Positions 50,093 through 59,925 of a stretch of 64,000 nucleotides of DNA are shown here, one piece after another; position 1 is the stretch's first letter, and every line of letters begins with the position of its first letter. A program made the position numbers and the translations under genes. The stretch spans positions 124,001-188,000 of the forward strand of contig CAWBNC010000015.1 of the NCBI GenBank assembly GCA_963789785.1, written 5' to 3'. The notes under the pieces are model-generated. The model did no database searches and had not been told where the DNA came from. It was given only the letters and a program-made list of their open reading frames with translations. Origin of the DNA: JAEULH01 sp963789785 (lineage in GTDB: Bacteria; Pseudomonadota; Alphaproteobacteria; Rhodospirillales; Defluviicoccaceae).

Positions 50093-50635
50093 TTATGTTA
50101 TAAAACCGATTTTATTCAAAGGCCAAAATCTAAATATTACTTTACCAAGTATTTGATTTTTTTCAACTACTCCAAAAAATCTGGAATCCTGGGATACACT
50201 CCGATGATCGCCTAATACAATGTATTCATTATCTCCCAGTTTGATCGCTTTCCCTTCTGGTAACCCCGGGCCACCCTCAGTACAAGTTCCCGGTGCTAAA
50301 TAATCTTCTTGAAGTACAAACTTTTCACCATCCCTGGATATATAAACTTTGCAATCCAAGATCCTTATTATATCTCCTGGGATACCTATAACTCTTTTTA
50401 AATAATGTTTTGTATCTGTTGAGGGTATCAATACTACAACGTTCCCTCTAGAATAATTGTTAAAGTGTTTTGTTATTTTTTCTACAAGGATCCTTTCTCC
50501 GGTTTCAAAGTTAGGCTCCATACTTGTTCCCCACACAACTTCAATTGATGCAATTGTTGCGTAGATCAACAAAATAACTATTATAGAAACGCTTACAGTT
50601 TCAATAAATTCTAGTATAAAATTTTTTAGTCCCAT
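50093..50635 (-). CDS. lepB: signal peptidase I
   Basis: Membrane serine protease removing Sec signal peptides. One N-terminal membrane helix (about 12-30), the catalytic Ser in GTSMEPNFETGERILVEK, the catalytic Lys in HYLKRVIGIPGD and the structural GDNEYIVLGDHRSVSQDSRF box are all present. 180 residues, compact as in small-genome bacteria. Divergent from the next gene with only 35 bp between start codons. Confidence 0.95.
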   Translation of the reverse strand: MGLKNFILEFIETVSVSIIVILLIYATIASIEVVWGTSMEPNFETGERILVEKITKHFNNYSRGNVVVLIPSTDTKHYLKRVIGIPGDIIRILDCKVYISRDGEKFVLQEDYLAPGTCTEGGPGLPEGKAIKLGDNEYIVLGDHRSVSQDSRFFGVVEKNQILGKVIFRFWPLNKIGFIT

Positions 50636-50650
50636 ATTTGTGCCCTATGT

Positions 50651-50658
50651 ATTATAAT
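50651..50658. promoter_or_regulatory. palindromic -10 shared by two divergent genes
   Basis: ATTATAAT contains TATAAT on both strands, in the 35-bp gap between the lepB and membrane-TPR start codons. Both transcripts would then have leaders of about ten bases or fewer. No clear -35 is seen on either side. Confidence 0.4.
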
Positions 50659-50670
50659 ACCTAAAGAGAT

Positions 50671-52607
50671 ATGGGTAAAAAAAGCAGAAGAAATCGAAAT
50701 AGGAAATTATATAGGGAAAAAGAACAGCGCCCTTCTGACAATCAATCTACCAAAAGCAGCAAAGTAGTGTCAGCAAATTTTATTCCCCTAGCGAAATTGA
50801 TCAAAGCTAATTTATTACTTCTTGGTATTTTCTTTTTTATAGTCTTTATTGCTTACTCCGGTTTAATAGGCAGTGAGTTCATAACAGCCGACGATACTAC
50901 ATCTATTGTTAATAATCCACAGGTACAGGACCTTAATGGCTCATTGGCAACTTTGGAACTTACACCTATTTATAACGCTGTATTTTTTAACCTATTTAAT
51001 AAAACTACTTTAGGATTCAGATTGTTTGCGATCTTTATGCACTCAATTAATACTTTTCTGGTTTTTCTACTGGTTCGAAGATTATATAGCGAAAAAATTG
51101 CTTTAATGGTGGCTTTTTTATTTTCGGTACATCCGACAATTTCAGAGGCTTTAAATTGGATCTCTGCTAACGGTTATTTATTTATCGGTTTCTTTACATT
51201 TTCAACAATACTTTTATTTTTAGAATACAGATTCACAAATGACAGAAAATATATTTATTACAGTTCGGGACTTTTTATATTTGCGTTATTGTTTTTTAGA
51301 TCTCCATGGCTTTTGATCATTCCTCCTATTTTGGCACTTATTGATTTAACACATGTAACAAATAAAGACGACCAAAAATTTACCCTTCCGATCGCAAGTT
51401 ATTTTAAAGATTATCTTGGAATTATAATAGGAACGGTCGGGTACGGTATATATTCATATTTTAAGCAATACACAGCACGTCTTTATAATTTTACTGATCT
51501 GTATTTTGATCCTGAAAAAGCGGATCCGTTGTTAAAAAGACTACCCTATTCAGTTTATAAAGCGTTAGAATTGCTGCTTTTCCTCTTAAACTTAGCATAT
51601 TTCATGAAGGTGAAATAATAAAACCATATTATTACAACACTATGATCGCAGTTACTATTATAGTATTTGCCGTCATCCTTTTTTTGTTCATTAAAAAGAA
51701 ATATAGATTGTTCGGACTTTTGACCATAATTTACATTTCTATATTGCCGGTATTCAGCCCGGTTGTGATAGCGTGGTTCATCGCTGAAAGATATTTGTAT
51801 GTGGGTTCGGTGGCTTTTTTAATTATGTTTGTTTTATTGCTGAATTTGATCGAGAAAAAAACTTTTGAAAATTTTGCTTTAGTTGCTGTGGTATTTCTTT
51901 TTATAATATTTGGGGTCCGAACAATGGTAAGAACACAGGATTTTAAAACAAATAAAGGTATTTGGCTTGCAACCTTAAAAAATGCTCCACTAAGTTATCG
52001 TGTGTTTAATAATTTGGGAGACGTTTATACTAAAGAAAATAACTTTCCCGAAGCTATAAAGTACTTTGAACAATCGGTCAGATTAAAACCCGATTATGCC
52101 GATGCTGTATATAATATCGGGTATGTTTACACATTACTTCCGGATTACGAAAAGGCAAAAGCGTGGTTAGCAAAATCTTTGGAAATGAATCCCAGGATTT
52201 TCCAATCCTATTATGTTCTTGGATTGATCGCTTATAAAGAAGGCAATGTCGATTATGCAATTGCCCTGATTAATAAAACTTTGGAATTAAGTCCACAGTA
52301 TACTCTGGCACAGCGGGCTATGCAGGAACTAATCACCTTAAGACAGCAACTTATAATAGCCGGTATGACCGCGCCTGATGGAACCGTTGTACTTAGTACT
52401 ACACCCAATATGCTGATAAATGATCAAACGCAACCGGGGCCTGAGGGGGTCACTAATGAAGGTGCTGTAACTAATGAACCGTTGGATCAGTTAAACCAGC
52501 CGGTTCAAGTACAGCCTGTACAAGATCCGGGACAACCTACTCCACAACCGGCGCAACAACAGGTACTGCCGATTTTGCAGAACGCTTCTGTACCCGCGCA
52601 ACAGTAA
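50671..52607 (+). CDS. multi-spanning membrane protein with TPR domain, glycosyltransferase-like (one frameshift)
   Basis: Two open frames are one gene. The first (to 51,618) has a Lys/Arg-rich cytoplasmic start and about seven membrane helices; FITADDTTSIVNNPQVQDLN and FSVHPTISEALNWISANGYL resemble the GT-C/PMT-like fold of O-mannosyl and TMTC-type transferases. The second has further helices, then TPRs (YRVFNNLGDVYTKENNFPEA and onward) and a Gln/Pro-rich tail. The shift is near 51,580 in a short T-run; the upstream extension KLSIFHEGEIIKPYYYNT joins them. About 645 residues. Acceptor and sugar are unknown. Confidence 0.8.
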
Positions 52608-52686
52608 AAAATTAAGAGAAGTGTTTTGTTCCGTATAATACTATTTTTTGGGAATGCAACTATTCAAAGATACATCTTCAGTCAAA

Positions 52687-55248
52687 TCAATTAGGATAGT
52701 GGCATTTCTTGTACTTTTTTCCGCTCCCACACCAACAAGGATCATTTCTTCCGGGCTTTTCTTTGGTTGACTTTACTTGCTCAATTTTAAATTCTCTACC
52801 CGTCTGATCCTTTATAATAGTACCTGCATTTTCTAATTTAGAGGTTTCTTCACCCACACCTGTTTCTAATTCAGAAAATTGATAATTTGCCCGACGGGAC
52901 AATCTTTGCAACACTGAATCTTCGCGAGTCATTTTAGTATCGGCCGAAATTTTAAGCAATCTTTCTGACAGATCAGTGTAAATCCTTTTTACTAAAATAT
53001 CAAAACGCTCATGGCCTTCTTTTTTATATTCCACCATGGGATCGCGCTGTGCATATCCACGTAAACCTATTCCTGTACGTAATTGCTCCATATCAACCAA
53101 ATGTTCCATCCATAACAAATCTATTACCGGAAGCCCAAAGTCTGCAACGATCTGTTGCCACATCTTTTCACCGAATTGCTTCTTTTTTGCATTCCAAGCA
53201 GCTTTGTCAAAATCAGAATTGGCGGATAATTTGTCGGCTATCCAATCTTCATTTTCAGTATTACCCTCTTTTAGCTCCAACAGTTTCCGACGTAATTTAT
53301 AGATTACCTCTCTGTGAACATTCATTACATCATCTTGTTCAACAACTCTTTTTCGACTGTCAAAGTTAAAACCCTCAACTTTTTTTTGGGCACTTTCAAT
53401 GGATTTGCTCACTAATCCTGCTTCCAAAGGCACATTGTCATCCAAACCAAACTTATTCATAACATTTTGTAATCTATCACCTCCAAAAATTCGCATTAGA
53501 TCATCCTGTAAGGAAATAAAAAATCTTGTAGAGCCCGGTTCTCCTTGTCTGCCTGATCTTCCTCTAAGCTGATTGTCAATTCTGCGTGATTCGTGCCTTT
53601 CGGTGCCGATCACATGTAACCCGCCATAACCCATAACCTCGGCCATCTCGTTAGGATCCTGAGGATCACCGCCAAGTTTGATGTCAACACCTCTTCCTGC
53701 CATATTGGTCGAAATAGTAACAGCGTTTTTACTACCGGCCTGCGCAATGATCAATGCCTCACGCTCGTGATTTTTTGCATTTAATATTTCATGGGGGATC
53801 TTTTTTCTTTGTAAATAAGAATGGAGCATCTGACTTTTTTCTACTGAAGTTGTACCAACCAAAACCGGTTGGCCTAATTTATATTTGGCTTCGATCTCGT
53901 CAGCCACAGCTTTAAATTTTGCTGATATTGTTTTATAAACCACATCATTCATATCTTTTCTGATGATCGGCATATTTGTCGGAATAACCAAAACATCCAA
54001 TCCATATATTTTGAAGAATTCTTCTGCCTCAGTTGCCGCAGTTCCGGTCATTCCCGCCAGTTTTTTGTACATCCTAAAATAGTTTTGATATGAAACCTCT
54101 GCTAAAGTTTTAGACTCGTCCTGTATTTGGACATCTTCTTTAGCCTCTATGGCTTGATGTAGACCATGAGAAAATCTGTTATTCGGCAATACTCGCCCGG
54201 TAAATTGATCGACAATCACTACTTTTCCGTCTTTGACCACATAATCTTTGTCTTTTTCATACAATGCATACGCAATCAAAGCTTGCTCGATCAAATGAAC
54301 CATCTCAAAATCATCCTCATAAATATTTTCAGCGCCAAGTAACCTTTCAACTCTTCTGACACCAAGATCAGTCAGTGTTGCCGTTCTGAATTTTTCATCG
54401 ACATCATAATCTGTATCTTTTGCTAAAGATTTTATTATTCTGTTGGCTTCGTGGTATCTGTCAGATGGCTTTGAATCTGTTGTGGAAATAATTAACGGTG
54501 TTCTAGCTACATCTATCAAAATAGAATCTACTTCGTCAACTAGAGCGTAGTTATGAATACCAAAATCCCCGTTCTTGTTTGTTTGTACCATATCGCTTAA
54601 TCTTGTTGACATATTATCTCTTAAATAATCAAAGCCAAAATGGTGGTTTGTTCCGTAAACTACGTCACACTGATAAGCTTCCTGTTTGGTTACTTCTTTT
54701 AAATGGACAGCATACGCATCATCGAATTCAGCACTTTTATAATTCGGATCAAATTTATAAGACTTATCTTCTACTATCACACCTACTTCAACTCCGAGAT
54801 TATTGTATAATGGGCCAACCCACCCTGCACCATGCTTTGAAAGGTAATCATTAGGCGTAACCAAATGTACCCCCCTACCTGTTAATGAGTTTAAATATAA
54901 TGGAAGTGTTGCTGTTAAAGTTTTACCTTCCCCTGTTTTTTGTTCTGCAATCTTACCCTGGTGCAATACTATACCTGCAAGTAGTTGAACATCAAAATGC
55001 CGCATATTTATAGACCGTCTACCAGCTTCCCTGACCAACGCAAAAGCCTCCGGTAAGATCGTATCTAGATATTTTTCCTGCTCTTCATCTGTTAATTCAG
55101 CAAGTTCTGTTTTCCAAAAGTTTGTTTTATCCACAATCTCAGCATCAGAAAGTTTTTCAAAATCATCAGAAAATGAATTTATTTCATCTATTGTGGGTTG
55201 GTATTTTTTTAGTTGTTTTTCATTAGAATCAAACAATTTCCCAAACAT
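52687..55248 (-). CDS. secA: preprotein translocase ATPase SecA
   Basis: Motor of Sec export, 853 residues, intact. The DEAD-like motor has AEQKTGEGKTLTATLPLYLN (Walker A), LVDEVDSILIDVARTPLIIS (Walker B) and ATNMAGRGVDI-like STNMAGRGVDIKLGG; the C-terminal zinc site CWCGSGKKYKKCHYPN is complete. It ends at TGA right after that site, showing TGA is a stop in this genome. Convergent with the upstream membrane-TPR gene, 79 bp apart. Confidence 0.97.
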   Translation of the reverse strand: MFGKLFDSNEKQLKKYQPTIDEINSFSDDFEKLSDAEIVDKTNFWKTELAELTDEEQEKYLDTILPEAFALVREAGRRSINMRHFDVQLLAGIVLHQGKIAEQKTGEGKTLTATLPLYLNSLTGRGVHLVTPNDYLSKHGAGWVGPLYNNLGVEVGVIVEDKSYKFDPNYKSAEFDDAYAVHLKEVTKQEAYQCDVVYGTNHHFGFDYLRDNMSTRLSDMVQTNKNGDFGIHNYALVDEVDSILIDVARTPLIISTTDSKPSDRYHEANRIIKSLAKDTDYDVDEKFRTATLTDLGVRRVERLLGAENIYEDDFEMVHLIEQALIAYALYEKDKDYVVKDGKVVIVDQFTGRVLPNNRFSHGLHQAIEAKEDVQIQDESKTLAEVSYQNYFRMYKKLAGMTGTAATEAEEFFKIYGLDVLVIPTNMPIIRKDMNDVVYKTISAKFKAVADEIEAKYKLGQPVLVGTTSVEKSQMLHSYLQRKKIPHEILNAKNHEREALIIAQAGSKNAVTISTNMAGRGVDIKLGGDPQDPNEMAEVMGYGGLHVIGTERHESRRIDNQLRGRSGRQGEPGSTRFFISLQDDLMRIFGGDRLQNVMNKFGLDDNVPLEAGLVSKSIESAQKKVEGFNFDSRKRVVEQDDVMNVHREVIYKLRRKLLELKEGNTENEDWIADKLSANSDFDKAAWNAKKKQFGEKMWQQIVADFGLPVIDLLWMEHLVDMEQLRTGIGLRGYAQRDPMVEYKKEGHERFDILVKRIYTDLSERLLKISADTKMTREDSVLQRLSRRANYQFSELETGVGEETSKLENAGTIIKDQTGREFKIEQVKSTKEKPGRNDPCWCGSGKKYKKCHYPN

Positions 55249-55298
55249 AACAGAGTGATTATATCACTTTAAAAAAGTTTACCATTTAATATGGGAAT

Positions 55299-56156
55299 TT
55301 ACTTTAACAAAAGCAATACAACAATTAATATCAGTCGGTAAATGATGAAAATATCCAGTTTATTTTTACCGAGAAAATCAAGTAAAAATCTGATCGCAAA
55401 AAGACCAAAGATAAAACTAGATATAAAACCTATAACCAGACTTCCATCAAAGATCAACCCGGGCCCTCCTATTGAAGACACAATTTTATAAAATGCTGCC
55501 CCGGCTATTATGGGGACTGATAATAAAAAAGAATATTTTGCCGCCTGGGCGCGGGTCAGATCTAAAAATACTCCACCTGAAATAGTCGAACCTGATCTGG
55601 AGACACCGGGAAATATAGCAAATGATTGAAATAATCCAATAAGTAATGAGTTTTTAAAAGAAATTTTTGTGTTTAGGGTATCATTATCAATATCATTATT
55701 TTCAGAAGGGATGTTTTCAGCATTTCCAATTTTTCGTAATTTATACTCAGCCAAAATTAACAACACTGTCCCAATAAACAAAAAGACCACGACATAACTA
55801 ATATTTCTAAATATATTTTCAATATAATTGTCCAGTAATACACCTAGAACAGCTGCCGGGACAGATCCGGCAATAATTTTTAAACCTAAAATGGAAACAC
55901 CTGAATACTTTTTAAAGTTGCCAAGATGTTTAATAAGATCCCGAAGTAAAGTAAAAAAGATTGTCGTCAGATCCTTAAAAAAATAAATTACTACTGCAAA
56001 GGTTGTACCTAAGTGCAAAATCAAGTCAAAGTATAAACTTTGACCGGAGATCCCGATCAATTTAGGAATGATGATCAAATGCCCTGATGATGAAATTGGC
56101 AAGAACTCACTTACACCCTGGATCAGACCTAAAAAAATAGCATGAAAAAAACTCAT
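55299..56156 (-). CDS. uppP: undecaprenyl-diphosphatase (UppP/BacA)
   Basis: Integral membrane enzyme recycling undecaprenyl diphosphate for cell-wall synthesis. The two signature motifs QGVSEFLPISSSGHL near the N-terminus and FPGVSRSGSTISGGVFLDLT in the middle are intact. 285 residues with about eight membrane helices, but a charged loop of some 20 residues (SENNDIDNDTLNTK) is inserted before the second motif. Confidence 0.95.
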   Translation of the reverse strand: MSFFHAIFLGLIQGVSEFLPISSSGHLIIIPKLIGISGQSLYFDLILHLGTTFAVVIYFFKDLTTIFFTLLRDLIKHLGNFKKYSGVSILGLKIIAGSVPAAVLGVLLDNYIENIFRNISYVVVFLFIGTVLLILAEYKLRKIGNAENIPSENNDIDNDTLNTKISFKNSLLIGLFQSFAIFPGVSRSGSTISGGVFLDLTRAQAAKYSFLLSVPIIAGAAFYKIVSSIGGPGLIFDGSLVIGFISSFIFGLFAIRFLLDFLGKNKLDIFIIYRLILIVVLLLLK

Positions 56157-56195
56157 ATAAAAGTAATTATACTCCGCTTAAACTGCGTCCAAAAT

Positions 56196-56885
56196 TTATA
56201 CTTTACCCAGTATCAGGATATTATCAGAATTTGTGTAACCGGCTACAACAAGTAATTTAACATTTGAAACAAAACCTGAAATGTATTCAATAAAATTGTT
56301 AACTTCGTCCTGATGAGCATCTAAATATATTCTGTTAAAAATAATTACACCTCCCGGTTTTACCAACCTTTTTATAGCAGCTATAAAATTGCCTGATTTT
56401 CCAAGGTCAGGATATTTTTGACCGTTAAAAATATCTACGATCAATGCATCCATACTTTGCAAGGATATATCATACTTTTCGGGCTCCACTACAACCCTCA
56501 TGGCATCAGTTACCAAAACTTTATGATTTGGAATATTATCTATATCAAAATATTTTCTTGCGATATCTACCATAACAGGATCAATTTCGACACTTGTGAT
56601 TTTGATATTAGGAAATTCCTGAGCAAAAATATGCGCCATAGTACCACCGCCAAGTCCTAAGATCATTAGACTCTTTGTTTCGGGATGATTTTCTTTTAAC
56701 AAATTGACAGCTTTTCCCCAAACCAACCTTTTACAGGAAGGGGAAGTATAACTAATCGACTGATCAATTCTGTCAACCTTTATTTTTTTAGTATTTCCTA
56801 TCTGGACTACCTGAATATGCCCGTTATATTTAGAATCCGCTTCATAAATTACCCGTGGCAGTTGCAACCCGTCAAAAATATTCAT
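56196..56885 (-). CDS. spermidine-synthase-like methyltransferase-fold protein
   Basis: 229 residues with a Rossmann fold of the spermidine synthase superfamily: LMILGLGGGTMAHIFAQEFP (nucleotide loop), ITSVEIDPVMVDIARKYFDI and ALIVDIFNGQKYPDLGKSG. The short N-terminal beta domain (YEADSKYNGHIQVVQIGNTK) is also typical. The polyamine-binding acid pair is not obvious, so it may be a relative without that activity. 39 bp after uppP, probably not coupled. Confidence 0.8.
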   Translation of the reverse strand: MNIFDGLQLPRVIYEADSKYNGHIQVVQIGNTKKIKVDRIDQSISYTSPSCKRLVWGKAVNLLKENHPETKSLMILGLGGGTMAHIFAQEFPNIKITSVEIDPVMVDIARKYFDIDNIPNHKVLVTDAMRVVVEPEKYDISLQSMDALIVDIFNGQKYPDLGKSGNFIAAIKRLVKPGGVIIFNRIYLDAHQDEVNNFIEYISGFVSNVKLLVVAGYTNSDNILILGKV

Positions 56886-57069
56886 TAAATAATTCCAAAT
56901 TTATTCTTTTTTTAATACAAACCTTAAGAGTACTTTATACTTTTTTCCGCTAACAAAATTGTATCTTACTTTTGCGGAAAATACCTTTATTAAAAAGTAG
57001 TCTGCCTCTTTATGTAAAAAATTATCCTGATTATGACATCTCCTCAGCTTTTTTTCAATATATCCAAAG

Positions 57070-58386
57070 TCATGCTTTTGGTGTGATCACATCAAATCCG
57101 GTATATTTTTGCAGAACTTCGGGTATTTTTACTGAACCATCTTTTTGCTGATAATTTTCAAGAATAGCAACGATTATCCTCCCTACGGCAAATGCCGTAG
57201 CATCATTCATATGAACATATTCCCGTTCACCTTCAATACTTGTATAAGTAGTATTTAATCTGCGAGCTTGAAAATCGGTCATATAGTCAGATGTATGAGT
57301 TTCGCGATATTTGTCTTGTGAAGGTATCCACGTATTTATATCAACCTGTTTGTAATCCGGTAGCCCCATATCACCGCTGCTGATCGCAATAACTTGGTAA
57401 GGAAGCCCCAAACTATTAACCAAATATTCCTGAATACCAATTATCAATTCCTGCTCTGCGGGCCCGTCTTCAATTGATGAAAAGGATTCCATCTCCAATT
57501 TATCGAAATGATGTACTCTGATAATACCTCGCGTATCGAGCCCATAAGAACCAGCTTCACGTCTGAATGACGGGGAAAAACCAATATACCGTAACGGTAA
57601 ATCTTTTAGATCCAAATTATCATCCATAAACATCGGCCCCAAACTGTGTTCGGCACTTCCAATGAACAACATGTCGTCCTTTTCAATATAATATCTGTCT
57701 TCTATTGGATTATACCTGTCCATTTTCTTAGCTACATCTGCTTTGATCAATAAGGGAGGTAGCAATGGAACAAAAGGCTTGGTATATTTGTTTTTAGTCT
57801 TCTTGGCAATTTCGTCAATAATATCTCTGTTTGTTAAAGTATCCATAACATATCTGACAATTGATAATTCTAGAAATACAGCTTCATTTTTTAAATAGTA
57901 AAATCTGGAACCGCTTATTTTTGAAGCGGTTTCAATATCGATAATATCGAGCATTTCTCCTAATTCGACATGATCTCTTGGTGTAAAATCAAACTGCGGA
58001 AGATCGCCTACAGTCTTTATCGCCACATTATCCTCTTCCGAAACACCTATGGGTGTGTCTTTAGATATAACATTAGGAACAGTTAAAAGATCTGCTTCGT
58101 AGGATGCTTTTAATTCAGCAAGTTCTGTTTCCAATTTTCCGAGTTCTCCTTTTAATTCCGTAGCTTCTTCAAGCAATTTTTCACGTGAGGGACCGGTTAC
58201 TTTTGAAATATCCTTTGATAAATTGTTCCTTAAGTTCCGATGCTCTTCGACAATCTTAAGCTTATCAAGATAAGAATCATGTTTTTGAATTAGGGTATCA
58301 ATATCAACTTTTTTGGAGACTTTTTTTAGTTCCACAGCTTTTTTTACTTCTTCAATATTATCTTTAATATATTTGATATCTAACAT
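57070..58386 (-). CDS. serS: seryl-tRNA synthetase
   Basis: Class II synthetase, 438 residues, intact. An N-terminal antiparallel coiled coil (about 30-105) binds the long tRNA-Ser arm. Class II motif 2 is PSFRREAGSYGLDTRGIIRV followed by HHFDKLEME; motif 3 region is MNDATAFAVGRIIVAILENY. The substitution of the usual HQF by HHF in the motif 2 loop is minor. A strong promoter lies upstream. Confidence 0.96.
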   Translation of the reverse strand: MLDIKYIKDNIEEVKKAVELKKVSKKVDIDTLIQKHDSYLDKLKIVEEHRNLRNNLSKDISKVTGPSREKLLEEATELKGELGKLETELAELKASYEADLLTVPNVISKDTPIGVSEEDNVAIKTVGDLPQFDFTPRDHVELGEMLDIIDIETASKISGSRFYYLKNEAVFLELSIVRYVMDTLTNRDIIDEIAKKTKNKYTKPFVPLLPPLLIKADVAKKMDRYNPIEDRYYIEKDDMLFIGSAEHSLGPMFMDDNLDLKDLPLRYIGFSPSFRREAGSYGLDTRGIIRVHHFDKLEMESFSSIEDGPAEQELIIGIQEYLVNSLGLPYQVIAISSGDMGLPDYKQVDINTWIPSQDKYRETHTSDYMTDFQARRLNTTYTSIEGEREYVHMNDATAFAVGRIIVAILENYQQKDGSVKIPEVLQKYTGFDVITPKA

Positions 58387-58524
58387 TTGTCTCCTATTAA
58401 ATTATTAACTTATACTTAATTATAAATTATTTACTAAAATCCTTAATAACTAATTGCTTGTGTGAAAAAATTCTTAAAAGACCCTTTTTACAATGATAGC
58501 ATTGCATTTTAAACACATAATGGT

Positions 58525-58553
58525 AATATAGATTTCGAGTCTTTAAAAGTCAA
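58525..58553 (-). promoter_or_regulatory. sigma70-like promoter for serS
   Basis: TTGACT (58,548-58,553) and TATATT (58,525-58,530) with a 17-bp spacer on the minus strand; each box differs from consensus at one position. Start of transcription would be near 58,518. Confidence 0.7.
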
Positions 58554-58606
58554 CAAACAGGTTTTTAATCACGTAATTATTAAAAAATTGCATAGAAAAC
58601 TATTTA

Positions 58607-58635
58607 TTGACCTATTATTTAGGTTTTGATACAAT
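58607..58635 (+). promoter_or_regulatory. sigma70-like promoter for the infA-rpsI operon
   Basis: TTGACC (58,607-58,612) and TACAAT (58,630-58,635) with a 17-bp spacer on the plus strand; each box differs from consensus at one position. Start of transcription would be near 58,642. Confidence 0.7.
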
Positions 58636-58658
58636 TCTGCGCGTCGACTTAACTAATA

Positions 58659-58712
58659 ATTTTAGTGTTACTAAAAGTTAAAAGTTGACTTTTAAAAAGT
58701 GGATTCTAAAAT
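58659..58712 (+). promoter_or_regulatory. structured leader of the infA operon
   Basis: Within the roughly 120-base leader, TTTTAGT GTT ACTAAAA forms a perfect 7-bp hairpin and a second hairpin pairs AAAAGTG with CACTTTT around GATTCTAAAAT. The operon encodes S4 and S13, proteins known elsewhere to bind their own leaders, so autoregulation is possible; this is inference. Confidence 0.45.
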
Positions 58713-58760
58713 CACTTTTAGACATATGAAAGTGTGTCGTTTCGTAATAATAAATAGAAT

Positions 58761-58979
58761 ATGAACAATAAACAAATAATAAGCAAGGATGGTAGGATCA
58801 TTGAAACTTTAATGGGTGGAATGTTCAAGATACAATTTGATGATGAAGAAATAGCTCTGGCTACGCTTTCGGGTAAAATGAGAAAGTTTAAAATAAGAAT
58901 ACTTACCGGAGATAAAGTAAAAGTTGAATTCTCCCCTCACGATCTTTCAAGGGGCAGAATAACCTACAGATACCGATAA
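58761..58979 (+). CDS. infA: translation initiation factor IF-1
   Basis: Intact 72 residues, OB fold. GRIIETLMGGMFKIQFDDEE, then LATLSGKMRKFKIRILTGDK and VEFSPHDLSRGRITYRYR are typical. First gene of a nine-gene operon reading away from serS. Confidence 0.96.
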   Translation: MNNKQIISKDGRIIETLMGGMFKIQFDDEEIALATLSGKMRKFKIRILTGDKVKVEFSPHDLSRGRITYRYR

Positions 58980-58995
58980 CAAAGGTAAAAAAAAT

Positions 58996-59112
58996 ATGAA
59001 AGTAAGATCATCAGTAAAACCAATTTGCAGAGATTGCAAAGTAATAAAAAGAAAAGGAGTTATTAGGGTAATTTGTAAAAGAAACCCTAAGCATAAACAA
59101 AGGCAAGGCTAA
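58996..59112 (+). CDS. rpmJ: ribosomal protein L36
   Basis: 38 residues: MKVRSSVKPICRDCKVIKRK then GVIRVICKRNPKHKQRQG. The zinc ligands Cys-x2-Cys, Cys and His are all present (C+ form). It lies 16 bp after infA and 2 bp before rpsM. Confidence 0.95.
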   Translation: MKVRSSVKPICRDCKVIKRKGVIRVICKRNPKHKQRQG

Positions 59113-59114
59113 TT

Positions 59115-59501
59115 ATGGCAAGAATTGCAGGTATTGATCTACCTAATGAAAAAAGAACAATAATCGGGTTAACTTATATAAAAGGTATAGGTAAATCTAA
59201 ATCAAAAAAGATCCTTAAAGAAGCTAAGGTAAGTGAGGATAAAAGAATAAGTGAACTTACCGAGGAAGATATCGCCAGTATACAGAATATCTTGAACAAA
59301 ATGGAAATTCCCGTAGAGGGAGAACTCAGAAGGATAGTGACACAAAACATCAGGAGACTCATGGAAATAAGATCATACAGGGGAGAAAGACATAAGTTAG
59401 GGTTACCCGTAAGGGGACAAAGAACAAGTCATAATGCCAGAACCAGAAAAGGCAAGAAAAAGACAGTTGGGGGCTTAAAGAGGAAATTGGCCAAGAAATA
59501 A
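59115..59501 (+). CDS. rpsM: ribosomal protein S13
   Basis: Intact 128 residues. ARIAGIDLPNEKRTIIGLTY, the helix-hairpin-helix YIKGIGKSKSKKIL and the end RGQRTSHNARTRKGKKKTVG are conserved. Head-of-30S protein contacting P-site tRNA. Confidence 0.96.
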   Translation: MARIAGIDLPNEKRTIIGLTYIKGIGKSKSKKILKEAKVSEDKRISELTEEDIASIQNILNKMEIPVEGELRRIVTQNIRRLMEIRSYRGERHKLGLPVRGQRTSHNARTRKGKKKTVGGLKRKLAKK

Positions 59502-59530
59502 TTGTAAAAAATAGTAATTTTATTAAAAAA

Positions 59531-59923
59531 ATGCCAAAAAAAACCGTAAAAAGAACAAAGAATAAACAAAAAAAAGTAACGCCAAGCGGAAAAGTTTTTA
59601 TAACCGCTGGTTTTAATAATACCTTGATCACTATAACCGATAATGATGGTAATGCCTTATTTTCTGGAAGTGCAGGAAAAACCGGATTTAAAGGATCAAG
59701 AAAATCAACACCTTATGCTGCAACAAAAGCTACCGAAAAAGTTGCCCAGGAAGCTGCAGAAAATGGATTGAGAGATGTTTCGGTTTTTGTAAAAGGACCG
59801 GGCTTAGGCAGAATTTCTTCAATTAAGGCTCTGAAAACTGCCGGACTGAACGTAGTATCAATTACGGACCGCACCCCAATGCCACATAACGGCTGCCGTC
59901 CCAAGAAAAGAAGAAGAGTATAA
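59531..59923 (+). CDS. rpsK: ribosomal protein S11
   Basis: Intact 130 residues. GKVFITAGFNNTLITITDND, GFKGSRKSTPYAATKATEKV and the C-terminal SITDRTPMPHNGCRPKKRRR are complete. Platform protein of the 30S subunit. Confidence 0.96.
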   Translation: MPKKTVKRTKNKQKKVTPSGKVFITAGFNNTLITITDNDGNALFSGSAGKTGFKGSRKSTPYAATKATEKVAQEAAENGLRDVSVFVKGPGLGRISSIKALKTAGLNVVSITDRTPMPHNGCRPKKRRRV

Positions 59924-59925
59924 AT

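Larger units (their letters stand above)
58387..58760. other. 374-bp divergent intergenic region between serS and infA
   Basis: No gene. It holds two divergent sigma70-like promoters about 60 bp apart and a structured leader before infA. The serS leader would be about 130 bases, the infA leader about 120. Confidence 0.7.
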
